Source: an uncultured Clostridia bacterium (GTDB taxonomy: Bacteria > Bacillota > Clostridia > TANB77 > CAG-508). Taken from it: a stretch of 64,000 bases of DNA. The position numbers and the translations under genes were made by a program. Shown here piece after piece: positions 6,848 to 14,278 of this stretch. The stretch spans positions 161,090 through 225,089 of the forward strand of contig CAKPBB010000001.1 of the NCBI GenBank assembly GCA_934140005.1, in the 5' to 3' direction. A model generated the notes under the pieces. That model made no database searches and was not told the DNA's origin. It saw only the letters and a program-made list of their open reading frames with translations. Position 1 is the first letter of the stretch. Each line of letters starts with the position of its first letter.

Positions 6848-7093
6848 ATGGAACAAAAATTATTAAAAATATTTAAACTTGCTGATAAATTAAATACAAA
6901 ACAGAGCAAAGTTTATGCAGAAATAAATTATTCTGCAAATGATTCGCAAAAATTAGAAATTATTATAAGGTCAAAAAAGAATTATTCATATATTGAAAAA
7001 TGCGAAATTACTATAACAGAAGATTCTGAAATCAAATGGGATAATGTTATTACACTTTTTGAAACTTTTGTTGGAGGTGTATCTTATGAATAA
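6848..7093 (+). CDS. Unknown 81-residue protein in the element gene run
   Basis: 81 residues, ATG 6848, beginning 7 bases after the preceding stop. Sequence: an N-terminal helix (LLKIFKLADKLNTKQSKVYA), then alternating strands (LEIIIRSKK, EKCEITIT), then a Trp-Asp-containing helix ending VGGVSYE. No family recognised. Its last bases contain the GGAGG RBS and overlap the start of the next gene by 8 bases, so the two are translationally coupled. Confidence 0.6.
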   Translation: MEQKLLKIFKLADKLNTKQSKVYAEINYSANDSQKLEIIIRSKKNYSYIEKCEITITEDSEIKWDNVITLFETFVGGVSYE

Positions 7094-7307
7094 AAAAGAG
7101 GCAGTTGCTTATGGTCAAATAGCTTTTGAAAGCATGATGCATTCTGGCTTTAAAGGTGAATTAAGTGTTACTAATTTCGGTATAGAAATGAAACAAGCAT
7201 TTAAAATGTATCCAAGAAATATTGTATTAGAAATTGCCGAAAGTAAAATTTATGCAGAAAAAAAATTACAAGATTTAAAAAATGGATGTGATATCAATGG
7301 ACGATAA
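7086..7307 (+). CDS. Unknown 73-residue protein, coupled to both neighbours
   Basis: 73 residues from ATG 7086, placed by GGAGGTG 8 bases upstream inside the preceding gene. The sequence (KKEAVAYGQIAFESMMHSGF..., then MKQAFKMYPRNIVLEIAESK and a Lys-rich helix) is mostly helical. Small proteins of this appearance occur beside excisionase and integrase genes in Clostridia elements, but I cannot name a family. It overlaps the next gene by 11 bases. Confidence 0.6.
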   Translation: MNKKEAVAYGQIAFESMMHSGFKGELSVTNFGIEMKQAFKMYPRNIVLEIAESKIYAEKKLQDLKNGCDINGR

Positions 7308-7494
7308 CAATGAATGCTTAGGCATTAGTATTGATGAAGCATGTAAATTACTTGGAATAGGTAGAAATTTGATGCTAAAATTAGTACATGTACAAGGATT
7401 TCCAGCAATAATTTTTAAAAGAAAAATTATTATAAATAAAAATTTATTGCCAAAATGGTTTGATGAAAACTGTGGAAAATATGGGCATTATTGA
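7297..7494 (+). CDS. Excisionase-like (Xis/MerR-type HTH) DNA-binding protein
   Basis: 65 residues from ATG 7297; an in-frame ATG at 7282 is less likely because GGATGTGAT lies just before 7297. The winged-helix pattern is that of the excisionase/helix-turn-helix_17 family: LGISIDEACKLLGIGRNLML (helix-turn-helix), then a wing with FPAIIFKRKIIINKNLL and a final PKWFDEN. It lies directly upstream of the integrase gene, the normal Xis position. It would bind near the att site and direct the integrase toward excision. Two strong inverted repeats separate it from the integrase gene. Confidence 0.78.
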   Translation: MDDNNECLGISIDEACKLLGIGRNLMLKLVHVQGFPAIIFKRKIIINKNLLPKWFDENCGKYGHY

Positions 7495-7518
7495 ACTGAA
7501 AAAATTTTTTCGGTTCAA
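7491..7518 (+). terminator. Palindrome at the end of the excisionase-like gene
   Basis: TTGAACTGAAAAAA meets TTTTTTCGGTTCAA with one G-T pair and no spare loop. It includes the stop codon of the xis-like gene and is followed by a T-rich stretch. It could be a terminator or a regulator binding site. Confidence 0.5.
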
Positions 7519-7544
7519 CATTGCTTATTTTTTATATTTATTAT

Positions 7545-7586
7545 AGAATATTGATGAATTTATAGTATCAAATTTATCAATATTCT
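7545..7586 (+). repeat. 17-base inverted repeat upstream of the integrase gene
   Basis: AGAATATTGATGAATTT (7545-7561) pairs with AAATTTATCAATATTCT (7570-7586) apart from one G-T pair, with an 8-base loop. It ends 27 bases before the integrase start and 13 bases before its RBS GGGAGG. It may be an operator, an attenuator hairpin or an excisionase/integrase arm site. Confidence 0.6.
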
Positions 7587-7612
7587 CAAAACCTCTAAAG
7601 GGAGGATATTGA

Positions 7613-9304
7613 ATGGAAAAAATACTTTGTAATACCACTAATACTATGCAAAAAATGGATACACCTACAAAAGAAAAAATTAGTGGGGCAACTTTTTATC
7701 GTGTAAAATTATTTGATAGAGCAAATAGACATGATGCTAGAATTTCTTTGCCAATTTTTAAAACAGGAGTAAATCCTAGATTAAGTGCAAGTTCTTCTAC
7801 CTCAAAAGAAGAAGCAGTATTAAAATTACTGGAAAAAATTAAGGCAGCATTAATTAATGGAATTAATGAAAAAACAGTAAGTGCTAATAATTTGTTTTTT
7901 ATTTTTGATAACATTTCAACATCATTACATGATTTAGGAATACAAACAACCTTAATTTTAACACAATTTCATAATATTGTTTCATGCATATATGGATATT
8001 TGAACACAAATATTATTGCACCAGTTGCTCCTCAAGTAACGGATGCTGTTTTAAGTAATAATCAAATTGCTAATACAGATCTATATGTTTCAAACGCAAA
8101 TAACCAAATACAACCTGATAAAGATTTACGCGAAATATTATCTTTCCAACAGGTTGCAATAAAATGGTTTAATTATAAGAAAAAATTTACAATAAAAACA
8201 GAGGAAAATCTAAAACCTTTAAGTAAAAAAACTCTATCGGGTTATAATAAAATAATGAATTTAATCTTGATTCCTTATTTTGCTAATAATATAAATATAA
8301 ATTCTTTAAGCAATGATGATTTAAATAATTGTATAAAATCAACGAATGGTACTAGGCAAAAGGAAAGTGCACAAATAGTTTTAAAAATGATTATCGACTA
8401 TGCTAGGGATCAAAACTATATAAATTCATTAAGAACAATTAACAAACCTCAAAAAGCACCTCAAAATTCAATGTTACAAATAGAAGGTCATGATTTTGTA
8501 TATATAGAATCAAGTAGGCAAGAACATTGGTTAGATTGTTTTGAATATGCAGGAACAGATATTGCATATTTGTTTGAAGGAATGTTGTTAGAAGGTCTTA
8601 GGCCAGAAGAAGCCTGTGGACTTTGTTGGGATTCAATAGTAGATGATGACAATTATTTTATTATAAATACTGCTTTCAAAGATTTTCCAATATATAATGA
8701 AGATGCTGAAATTATAGGTCATGTTAGAGAATATGATAAGTTAAAAACAGACACAAGTTATAGAAAAATACCAATACATCCTAGATATAAAGATATATTA
8801 GTAGAACATAAAAAAAATCAAAAAAAGCTATTTAAAAAAATTAATTTAAAATGGAGTGAAAAAACACCAATATTTTTAAATAGATATCACAAGCCATATG
8901 TTCCTGAAAATCTTTCAAAAGCTTTAAGATCTTTTAGAAATAAGTATAATCTTGAATACCTTACACCTTATGGATTGCGACATTCTTTTGCTACATTTAT
9001 GTCTGAAAAAGGTATGAGAGATATTGTTTTAATGAAATTGATGGGACATGCAGACTTTAGAACAACTGAAAAATACTATATTTTTGTATCTGATGAAAGA
9101 AAGAAAAAAGAATATGAACAAGCATGGGGATTAACTCCAACAACAAATGATGATATAGAAAACATTGATTGCTCTAATATTCAAAATAATAATGATAACA
9201 ATATTGATATGAACATGATGGCAAAAGAATTTGAACAATTGCAAAAAATATGGATGCAAACTCTTGCAATATTTGTAATGGCACAAAAAAATAATACCAT
9301 TTAA
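7613..9304 (+). CDS. int: Tyrosine-recombinase integrase of a tRNA-Lys-associated element
   Basis: 563 residues; ATG 7613, RBS GGGAGGATATTGA. The N-terminal 170 residues include an arm-binding-like segment (TFYRVKLFDRANRHDARISL) and a variable region. The core-binding SAM-like domain covers about 175-280 and the catalytic domain about 295-510. Visible catalytic residues are Arg330 (EGLRPEEACGL), Lys in YDKLKTDTSYRKIPI, Arg456-His457 in YGLRHSFAT, His479 in LMGHAD, and Tyr488/489 in TTEKYY. The usual first His of H-x-x-R is Tyr here, a tolerated variant. It is longer than Tn916 Int (about 405 residues) because of the N-terminal part. It ends 10 bases from a tRNA-Lys 3' end, which is probably its attachment site. 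No relaxase or conjugation genes are in the window. Confidence 0.9.
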   Translation: MEKILCNTTNTMQKMDTPTKEKISGATFYRVKLFDRANRHDARISLPIFKTGVNPRLSASSSTSKEEAVLKLLEKIKAALINGINEKTVSANNLFFIFDNISTSLHDLGIQTTLILTQFHNIVSCIYGYLNTNIIAPVAPQVTDAVLSNNQIANTDLYVSNANNQIQPDKDLREILSFQQVAIKWFNYKKKFTIKTEENLKPLSKKTLSGYNKIMNLILIPYFANNININSLSNDDLNNCIKSTNGTRQKESAQIVLKMIIDYARDQNYINSLRTINKPQKAPQNSMLQIEGHDFVYIESSRQEHWLDCFEYAGTDIAYLFEGMLLEGLRPEEACGLCWDSIVDDDNYFIINTAFKDFPIYNEDAEIIGHVREYDKLKTDTSYRKIPIHPRYKDILVEHKKNQKKLFKKINLKWSEKTPIFLNRYHKPYVPENLSKALRSFRNKYNLEYLTPYGLRHSFATFMSEKGMRDIVLMKLMGHADFRTTEKYYIFVSDERKKKEYEQAWGLTPTTNDDIENIDCSNIQNNNDNNIDMNMMAKEFEQLQKIWMQTLAIFVMAQKNNTI

Positions 9305-9315
9305 GGTATTATTTT
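9288..9315 (+). terminator. Terminator-like hairpin at the integrase stop
   Basis: AAAATAATACC (9288-9298) / GGTATTATTTT (9305-9315) with a 6-base loop containing the stop codon. The T-run is short; the right arm touches the tRNA 3' end, so it may belong to the att region. Confidence 0.55.
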
Positions 9316-9390
9316 GGTGCATCACCGGGGAATCGAACCCCGAACCTCCAGATTAAGAGTCTGTTGCTCTGCCAATTGAGCTAGTGATGC
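9315..9390 (-). tRNA. tRNA-Lys (anticodon CTT)
   Basis: Read on the minus strand: acceptor GCATCAC, D-arm TAGCTCAATTGGCAGAGCA, anticodon loop CTCTTAA (anticodon CTT), T-arm CGGGGTTCGATTCCCCG, acceptor GTGATGC, discriminator A and an encoded CCA. The body is 9318-9390 and CCA is 9315-9317. Its 3' end faces the integrase gene, the usual geometry for integration into a tRNA. Confidence 0.93.
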
Positions 9391-9396
9391 ATGTAA

Positions 9397-9457
9397 AAAA
9401 AGTTTATTGGCTATAAAAAATGTTTATTAGTTTAAAAAAAAATTTATTGGTTATAAA
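9397..9457. repeat. Three imperfect AT-rich direct repeats
   Basis: Three near copies of a unit like GTTTATTGGCTATAAAAAA (GTTTATTGGCTATAAA, GTTTATTAGTTTAAAA, ATTTATTGGTTATAAA) lie between the tRNA 5' end and the decamer array. They could be integrase or excisionase arm sites or remnants of slippage. Confidence 0.45.
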
Positions 9458-9460
9458 TAT

Positions 9461-9517
9461 TGGTGCAAGTTGGTGCAAGTTGGTGCAAGTTGGTGCAAGT
9501 TGGTGCAAGTTGGCGCA
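9461..9517. repeat. Tandem decamer array carrying the tRNA 3'-terminal heptamer
   Basis: Five perfect copies of TGGTGCAAGT in a row (9461-9510), then a diverged sixth unit starting TGGCGCA. Each unit contains TGGTGCA, the complement of TGCACCA, which is the last seven bases of the neighbouring tRNA-Lys including CCA. It is not coding. Confidence 0.85.
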
Positions 9518-9553
9518 TTTTACAGATTTTATAAAAAAGTAAAACCTGTAAAA
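9518..9553. repeat. Inverted repeat between decamer array and tRNA fragment
   Basis: TTTTACAG (9518-9525) pairs with CTGTAAAA (9546-9553) across a 20-base AT-rich loop. No function can be assigned; possibly a terminator for transcription through the tRNA fragment. Confidence 0.4.
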
Positions 9554-9598
9554 ATCTACAAATACAGTGTTATATGCACATTGGCGCTAATAGATATA

Positions 9599-9652
9599 TC
9601 CCATTACCATCTGATTAAGAGTCAACTGCTCTACCAACTGAGCTAATGGTGC
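9599..9652 (-). pseudogene. Broken tRNA-Lys (CTT): 5' two-thirds intact, T-arm and 3' acceptor lost
   Basis: On the minus strand GCACCAT, TAGCTCAGTTGGTAGAGCA and the anticodon loop CTCTTAA are all as in a functional tRNA-Lys, followed by TCAGATGGTAATGGG. Then the sequence departs (ATATATCTATTAGCGCC): there is no T-loop TTCGA and no matching 3' acceptor ATGGTGC. The break lies just where integrases recombine within tRNA genes. A second, intact tRNA-Lys(CTT) 210 bases away could cover its function. Confidence 0.75.
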
Positions 9653-9771
9653 ATATATTAACAAGAATTATTATAGTATATCAAACTACCTTTGTCAATA
9701 CTTTTATAATTTTTTTGGTAAAAGGGATTTTTGGAATGAAAGATATATACCAAAATTATAACAATAAGTAG

Positions 9772-9800
9772 TTGTATTTAAATTTCTTTAATGATAAAAT
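9772..9800 (+). promoter_or_regulatory. SigA-type promoter of the tyrosine phosphatase gene
   Basis: TTGTAT, 17 bases, TAAAAT, ending 38 bases before the start codon at 9839. RBS AGAGAGGAATTTT follows. The stretch 9660-9771 before it shows no gene. Confidence 0.6.
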
Positions 9801-9838
9801 TCCGTATATAAAATGAATAAATATAAGAGAGGAATTTT

Positions 9839-10543
9839 ATGATAGATTTACACAGTCATATTTTATTTGAAACAGATGATGGATCTAAATCTTTGGAAGA
9901 GAGTGTTATTATGGCAAAAGAAGCTTATGATGCAGGATTTACAACTATTTGTTGCACTCCACATTATTTAGAACCACAATATAAAAAAACAAAAGAAGAA
10001 AATACAAAAACTCTAGAAAGATTAAAAGAAGAATTAGAGAAAAACAATATTCCAATAGAACTATTTCTTGGAAACGAAATTTATATTGTAAATAATATTG
10101 AAGAATTAGTGGAAAACAATATTACAAGTAGAATTGGGAATTCTGAATATATTTTATTTGAATTGCCATTATTTCAAAAGCTTTCAAATGCAGTAGATAT
10201 TATAAGAAATTTACCATATACAAAACTAATATTAGCACATCCTGAAAGGTATGAATATGTACAAAAAGATATCTCATATTTAGATGATTTCATAGAGATG
10301 GGTGTTTTGTTACAGGGAAACTATGAAAGTATATTGGGAAAATATGGTAGAACGGCACAAAAAACTTTGAAGAAATTATTGAAACAAAAAAAGATAGACT
10401 TTTTATCAACAGATACGCATAAAAAAAGTTCAACATATACAAAAATGGAAGAAATACAGAGAAAATTAAGGAAGATAGTTAAAGAAGACTACTATAACTC
10501 CTTAACATTCGAAATCCCTAATGAAATTTTAAGAAATATTTAA
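9839..10543 (+). CDS. cpsB: PHP-type protein-tyrosine phosphatase (CpsB/YwqE family)
   Basis: 234 residues, a typical length. The metal-binding PHP motifs are all present in order: IDLHSHIL and DDG at the N-terminus, CTPHYL near 40, LGNEIYI near 80, LAHPERY near 135 and STDTHKK near 195. In this family a Mn-dependent PHP domain removes phosphate from the tyrosine cluster of the partner BY-kinase and so tunes capsule or exopolysaccharide chain export. The partner kinase is the next gene, 53 bases downstream, which supports the call. The enzyme is cytosolic. No glycosyltransferase or flippase genes are in the window, so the pair stands apart from a polysaccharide locus. A SigA-type promoter lies at 9772-9800. 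Confidence 0.92.
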   Translation: MIDLHSHILFETDDGSKSLEESVIMAKEAYDAGFTTICCTPHYLEPQYKKTKEENTKTLERLKEELEKNNIPIELFLGNEIYIVNNIEELVENNITSRIGNSEYILFELPLFQKLSNAVDIIRNLPYTKLILAHPERYEYVQKDISYLDDFIEMGVLLQGNYESILGKYGRTAQKTLKKLLKQKKIDFLSTDTHKKSSTYTKMEEIQRKLRKIVKEDYYNSLTFEIPNEILRNI

Positions 10544-10596
10544 AATTTTGTTGAATAAAAATATAATTATAGGTATAATATTTTGGGTGGTAATTA

Positions 10597-12516
10597 ATGG
10601 AAGAATTTGATTTAAAAAGATTTGCCAAAACTGCATGGCAAAAAAAATGGCTAATCATAGCTGTTGTAGTAATATCAGTTGTTGTAGGATATGTGTATTC
10701 CTTCTTTATGGTAGTACCAAAATATCAATCAACAACTAAAATAGTTTTAACTAAGGTTGAATCAGTAGATAATGCAGAAGATGTGGATTCAATTACTCAA
10801 ACAGATATAACAATGAATAAGAGTTTAATTGATACTTATGGCGATATTATCATGAGTCGTAAGGTTGCAAGAAGTGTAATCGAAAATTTGAGTTTAGACA
10901 TGCAAGAAGAACAATTAATAAAAGCAATTAGTGTTACAGCAGGTGATGCAACTGCAATATTAAAAATTACTGTATCAAACGAAGACGCAGAAGTTGCAAA
11001 AGATTTAACCAATGAAGTTGCAAGAGTCTTTGCGGAACAAGTAAAAGAAATTTACAAAATAAACAATGTAAATGTTATTGATGAAGCTGAAGTTGCAACA
11101 GTACCTTATAATGTACATCATGCGAAAGATTTAGCAATATTCTTTGTATTAGGCGCATTCCTTTCAGGTGGATTAGTTTTAGTAATATATATGCTAGATA
11201 CAACAATTAAGCAAACAGAAGATATTGAAGCATTAAATTTACATGTTGCGGGAATAATACCATTATACGAAAAAGAATGTGAAGAAAAAATGGTAAAAGA
11301 GTCTAAAAGAGATGAAAAAGTTAATAGTAAGAGAGGAAAAGAATCAGAACTAATAGTATTAGAAAATGCAAAGTCTCCAATTACAGAAGCTTTTAGAACA
11401 TTGAGAACAAATATAATTTTTGCAAAGAATGATGGCAAAGTAAAAAATATTTTAATTTCTAGTGCTAACTCTCAAGATGGAAAGAGTTATGTTTCAGCAA
11501 ATTTAGCAACAATGTTTGCTAAAGCAAATAAAAGAGTTGTTATTGTTGATGCTGATATGAGAAAAGGAAGACAAAACAAAATATTTAAAGTTTCTAATTC
11601 TCAAGGTTTAGCAAACTGTTTAGTAGATATGGGTTCTAGAGCTAGAATGGAATTATCACAAATGTCTAAATACATTAAACAAACTAGAATTCCAAATTTG
11701 CATATTATAACATCAGGTGATAGACCTTCTAACCCAGCTGAATTGCTTTCAGCAACAAGAGTTTCTAAAGTATTAGAAATGCTAGATTCTATTTACGATA
11801 TTGTAATTATAGATGGAACACCATCAGCAATAGTGTCTGATAGTGTGGCAATTTCAAAATTTGTTGATATAACTTTAATTGTTGCTGCATATAAAACAAC
11901 TAAAGTTGAAACTTTAGGAAAATTAAAGAAAAATTTTGAGAATGTTGGTGGAAAAATTTCAGGAGTTATATTAAATAAATATCCATTTTCCAAAAATACA
12001 TATACAGAAAGCTACTATTATGACGATAACAAAGGAAAATCAAATAGTTTAGAACAAACTGAACAAAGTATTAAGTCTGTTTCTGAAATGATAGAAGAAG
12101 CAAGTAGGAGAAGCAAAAATACATCCACTGTTTTTGAAGAAGAAAAGAGCTTGTATGAAGTTTCAAATGATTTTTCAGAAAGTGGTTTAGCAAATATTTC
12201 AAGTTCAGAAGCAAATAGATATTTAGAATATAAATTAGACAATATAAATTCCGAATTAATGAATATGAAAAATATGTTTATTCAAGCTATGATGGAAAAC
12301 AATAGGATTGATCCAAGAGATATTACAGATATAAAGATGGAAATCAGCAATATGAAACAAATGATAGACTTAAGAAATGATTTAGATGTAAGTAAAGAAA
12401 TAAGAGACGAAATTGAAAGTGTTAAAGCAATTACAGAAAGTTTAGCCAATACACAAAGAGAAAATAATGAAAAAGTAAAGAGATTTATAGAAGAATATCG
12501 TAGAAGAAGGGGATAA
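10597..12516 (+). CDS. Wzc-like fused chain-length regulator and BY tyrosine kinase with a long C-terminal extension
   Basis: 639 residues; ATG 10597, RBS GGGTGGTAATTA. Residues 18-39 and 179-200 are membrane helices flanking a Wzz-type external domain. The cytosolic BY-kinase domain follows: Walker A SSANSQDGKS (about 290), Walker A' VVIVDADMRKG (about 313) and Walker B IVIIDGTPS (about 401). A tyrosine cluster (YTESYYYDD, about 468-476) lies where C-terminal clusters normally end the protein, but here 160 more residues follow, with a coiled coil over about 545-639. In most Bacillota the two halves are separate (CapA/CapB); a fusion is more typical of Proteobacteria but also occurs in Clostridia. 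It would regulate exopolysaccharide polymerisation and be dephosphorylated by the PHP phosphatase upstream. A terminator follows. Confidence 0.9.
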   Translation: MEEFDLKRFAKTAWQKKWLIIAVVVISVVVGYVYSFFMVVPKYQSTTKIVLTKVESVDNAEDVDSITQTDITMNKSLIDTYGDIIMSRKVARSVIENLSLDMQEEQLIKAISVTAGDATAILKITVSNEDAEVAKDLTNEVARVFAEQVKEIYKINNVNVIDEAEVATVPYNVHHAKDLAIFFVLGAFLSGGLVLVIYMLDTTIKQTEDIEALNLHVAGIIPLYEKECEEKMVKESKRDEKVNSKRGKESELIVLENAKSPITEAFRTLRTNIIFAKNDGKVKNILISSANSQDGKSYVSANLATMFAKANKRVVIVDADMRKGRQNKIFKVSNSQGLANCLVDMGSRARMELSQMSKYIKQTRIPNLHIITSGDRPSNPAELLSATRVSKVLEMLDSIYDIVIIDGTPSAIVSDSVAISKFVDITLIVAAYKTTKVETLGKLKKNFENVGGKISGVILNKYPFSKNTYTESYYYDDNKGKSNSLEQTEQSIKSVSEMIEEASRRSKNTSTVFEEEKSLYEVSNDFSESGLANISSSEANRYLEYKLDNINSELMNMKNMFIQAMMENNRIDPRDITDIKMEISNMKQMIDLRNDLDVSKEIRDEIESVKAITESLANTQRENNEKVKRFIEEYRRRRG

Positions 12517-12539
12517 TTCTTAAACAAATATATTAAAAT

Positions 12540-12576
12540 GAGTTATTAAACTGCAAATGTTTAGTAACTCTTTTTT
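12540..12576 (+). terminator. Terminator after the tyrosine kinase gene
   Basis: GAGTTATTAAAC / GTTTAGTAACTC, one mismatch, 7-base loop, six T. Confidence 0.85.
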
Positions 12577-12648
12577 ATTTAAAAAATTGAATATTGTTAA
12601 TAAAATAGAGAATAATAATATAAAAATCAAAAAGAGAGGATTAAAAAA

Positions 12649-12837
12649 ATGGCAAGTTTGACACAAATAGAATTAAGAAATTTAAAACACCTAATTTGTA
12701 TGGAAGATACTGCGTATAAGAAATTGACTAATTATGCTGATTATGCAGTTGACCCTCAAATAAAGCAGGTATTTAGTAAAGCAGCACAAGATGCTTTAAA
12801 TACAAAAACAAAATTGATATCTTTTTTAAGTAAATAG
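12649..12837 (+). CDS. CotF-like small spore-coat family protein
   Basis: 62 residues, ATG 12649, RBS AAGAGAGGATTAAAAA. The whole protein is two helices: LTQIELRNLKHLICMEDTAY, then YADYAVDPQIKQVF and a final helix. The pattern (a helix with ME near its end, then a D-P-Q-hydrophobic-K helix) is that of the small ferritin-like CotF/coat-associated family of Clostridia, where similar proteins come in tandem. The next gene encodes a second such protein; its RBS overlaps this stop. Involvement in the spore coat is known for relatives, not shown here. Confidence 0.65.
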   Translation: MASLTQIELRNLKHLICMEDTAYKKLTNYADYAVDPQIKQVFSKAAQDALNTKTKLISFLSK

Positions 12838-12845
12838 GAGGAAAA

Positions 12846-13091
12846 GTGGAAGAGAAAAATATGGTAAATGATGTTCAAGAAGGCTGTATAGCTTTTCTAA
12901 AGGAGTATCAAAATTCAATTGTAGAATGTAATAACATGGAATTTAGACAATTATTACAAAATTTTAGGAACAATTATGAAAGTTTTCAGTTTGAAATTCT
13001 TAAATTGGCTGAATCTAAAGGATATTATGATTTGGAAGAAAAGGCAACAATTGCTGAAATCACAAAAATACGAAATGAATTTGTTGAATAA
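12846..13091 (+). CDS. CotF-family spore coat protein
   Basis: 81 residues from GTG 12846; AGGAGG lies 4 bases upstream. An ATG at 12861 would leave that RBS too far away. A four-helix-bundle half: IAFLKEYQNSIVECNNMEFR, then LQNFRNNYESFQFEILKLAE and SKGYYDLEEKA. The final G-Y-Y motif is typical of CotF family members, where it is usually followed by the end of the protein. Paired with the preceding small coat-like gene and probably co-transcribed. Likely expressed in the mother cell during sporulation, judged only from the family. Confidence 0.68.
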   Translation: MEEKNMVNDVQEGCIAFLKEYQNSIVECNNMEFRQLLQNFRNNYESFQFEILKLAESKGYYDLEEKATIAEITKIRNEFVE

Positions 13092-13184
13092 AATGTTGAA
13101 TTTAAGTATTTCCTTTAAAAACAAAGAAAAAGGGAGAAAATAAATAGCAAATAGCCTAAAAAAACCAAATTTTACAAATTGCTA

Positions 13185-13212
13185 TTGAATCAAAAAATAT
13201 ATAGAATATAAT
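13185..13212 (+). promoter_or_regulatory. Probable promoter of the M23 peptidase gene
   Basis: TTGAAT, 16 bases, TATAAT, ending 34 bases before the GTG start at 13247. Upstream, AATAGCAA and TTGCTATT (about 13143-13186) form a loose inverted repeat. Confidence 0.55.
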
Positions 13213-13246
13213 CAGCAAAAGAAAAAGGTAAAGGAGTGTAAAATTA

Positions 13247-14230
13247 GTGATTAAAAAACTAATCATTCATCTAAAAGTATGGACAAAGCTGATTATAACT
13301 ATTATTTGTGCTTTGGCAATAATTGGTTTCTTAATATTCTTTGTTTATAAGCCAACATATAGTGTTACTTTAAATGGTGAATTTATAGGATATACAGAAG
13401 ATAAGAAAAAGTTACAAGACAAAATATATGATTATTCAAAGTCAGGTGATAACAATCTTATTGCTTTTGTAGATATAGAAACTTTACCAGAATATAAAAT
13501 GTGTTTATTAAAGAAAGGGATTACAACTAATAGTGATGAAATCTTTTCTAAAATAGTTAGCACAGGAATTCCGTATTATAAATATTATGCAATTTTAGAC
13601 AATAATGAAGAAAAATTTTATGTACAATCTTTTGAAGAAGCAGAAAATATTTTAAATGAGCTTAAAGAAAAAGATAGTAATAATAAAGATAATATTACTT
13701 ATGCTTTAAAATATAATACAGAGTTAAAAACATTTACAGATACAGCAACAGCAGTTGCTGACTTATACATAGAAAAACCAAAAATAGTTAAAAAGCCTGT
13801 TTCAGCTAAAGTGAATACATCAGCAAACGTTGACTTTAGTAATACTGCTTTAGGAATTGCTCTAATAAAGCCAATTAATGGTACAATCTCTTCTCGTTTC
13901 GGAGTAAGAAGTAGCATAAGAAGTAGCATTCATACTGGGTTAGATATTGCAGCATCAAAAGGAACACCAATAAAGGCAGCAGCTGATGGAACGGTTGTAT
14001 ACTCAGGAAGGAAGGGTTCTTTAGGAAATCTTGTTGTATTAGATCATGGAAATGGTGTAGAAACCTATTATGCACATTGTAATTCTTTAGTGGCAACTGT
14101 TGGAGAAACAGTTGAACAAGGTGAAGTGATTGCTTATGTTGGTTCAACAGGAAACTCAACTGGACCTCATTTACACTTAGAAATTAGAGTGAATGGAGTT
14201 GCAAAAAATCCACAAAATTATTTATATTAA
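13247..14230 (+). CDS. Membrane-anchored M23 (LytM-type) peptidoglycan endopeptidase
   Basis: 327 residues starting with GTG 13247 (AAAGGAGTGT upstream). Residues 14-34 are a membrane anchor. Residues 40-170 are an accessory region with strand pattern YSVTLNGEFIGYTEDKKKL, as in proteins where a G5- or LysM-like spacer precedes the catalytic domain. The M23 domain (about 205-325) has the zinc ligands HTGLD (His and Asp) and GPHLHLEI, with the active-site His in YYAHCNS. All active residues are present, so it should cut peptide cross-links. It resembles SpoIIQ/SpoIIIAH-type and cell-separation LytM proteins; SpoIIQ of Clostridia is a possible identity but cannot be decided. A shared terminator ends it and the convergent mecA. 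Confidence 0.88.
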   Translation: MIKKLIIHLKVWTKLIITIICALAIIGFLIFFVYKPTYSVTLNGEFIGYTEDKKKLQDKIYDYSKSGDNNLIAFVDIETLPEYKMCLLKKGITTNSDEIFSKIVSTGIPYYKYYAILDNNEEKFYVQSFEEAENILNELKEKDSNNKDNITYALKYNTELKTFTDTATAVADLYIEKPKIVKKPVSAKVNTSANVDFSNTALGIALIKPINGTISSRFGVRSSIRSSIHTGLDIAASKGTPIKAAADGTVVYSGRKGSLGNLVVLDHGNGVETYYAHCNSLVATVGETVEQGEVIAYVGSTGNSTGPHLHLEIRVNGVAKNPQNYLY

Positions 14231-14234
14231 AAAT

Positions 14235-14277
14235 AAACGGTTTATTCCAATATAAAAAGAGGATAAACCGTTTTTTT
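14235..14277. terminator. Bidirectional terminator between M23 gene and mecA
   Basis: AAACGGTTTAT / ATAAACCGTTT with a 20-base loop, T-run on the plus side and A-run on the other; serves two converging genes. Confidence 0.85.
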
Positions 14278-14278
14278 A

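Noticed and set aside
9461..9517. Decamer array as a CRISPR array
   Set aside because: Units are only 10 bases with no spacers and no cas genes are nearby.
13092..13246. c-di-GMP or similar riboswitch before the M23 gene
   Set aside because: GCCTA-type bases and an AATAGCAA repeat suggested it, but no riboswitch core motif could be matched.
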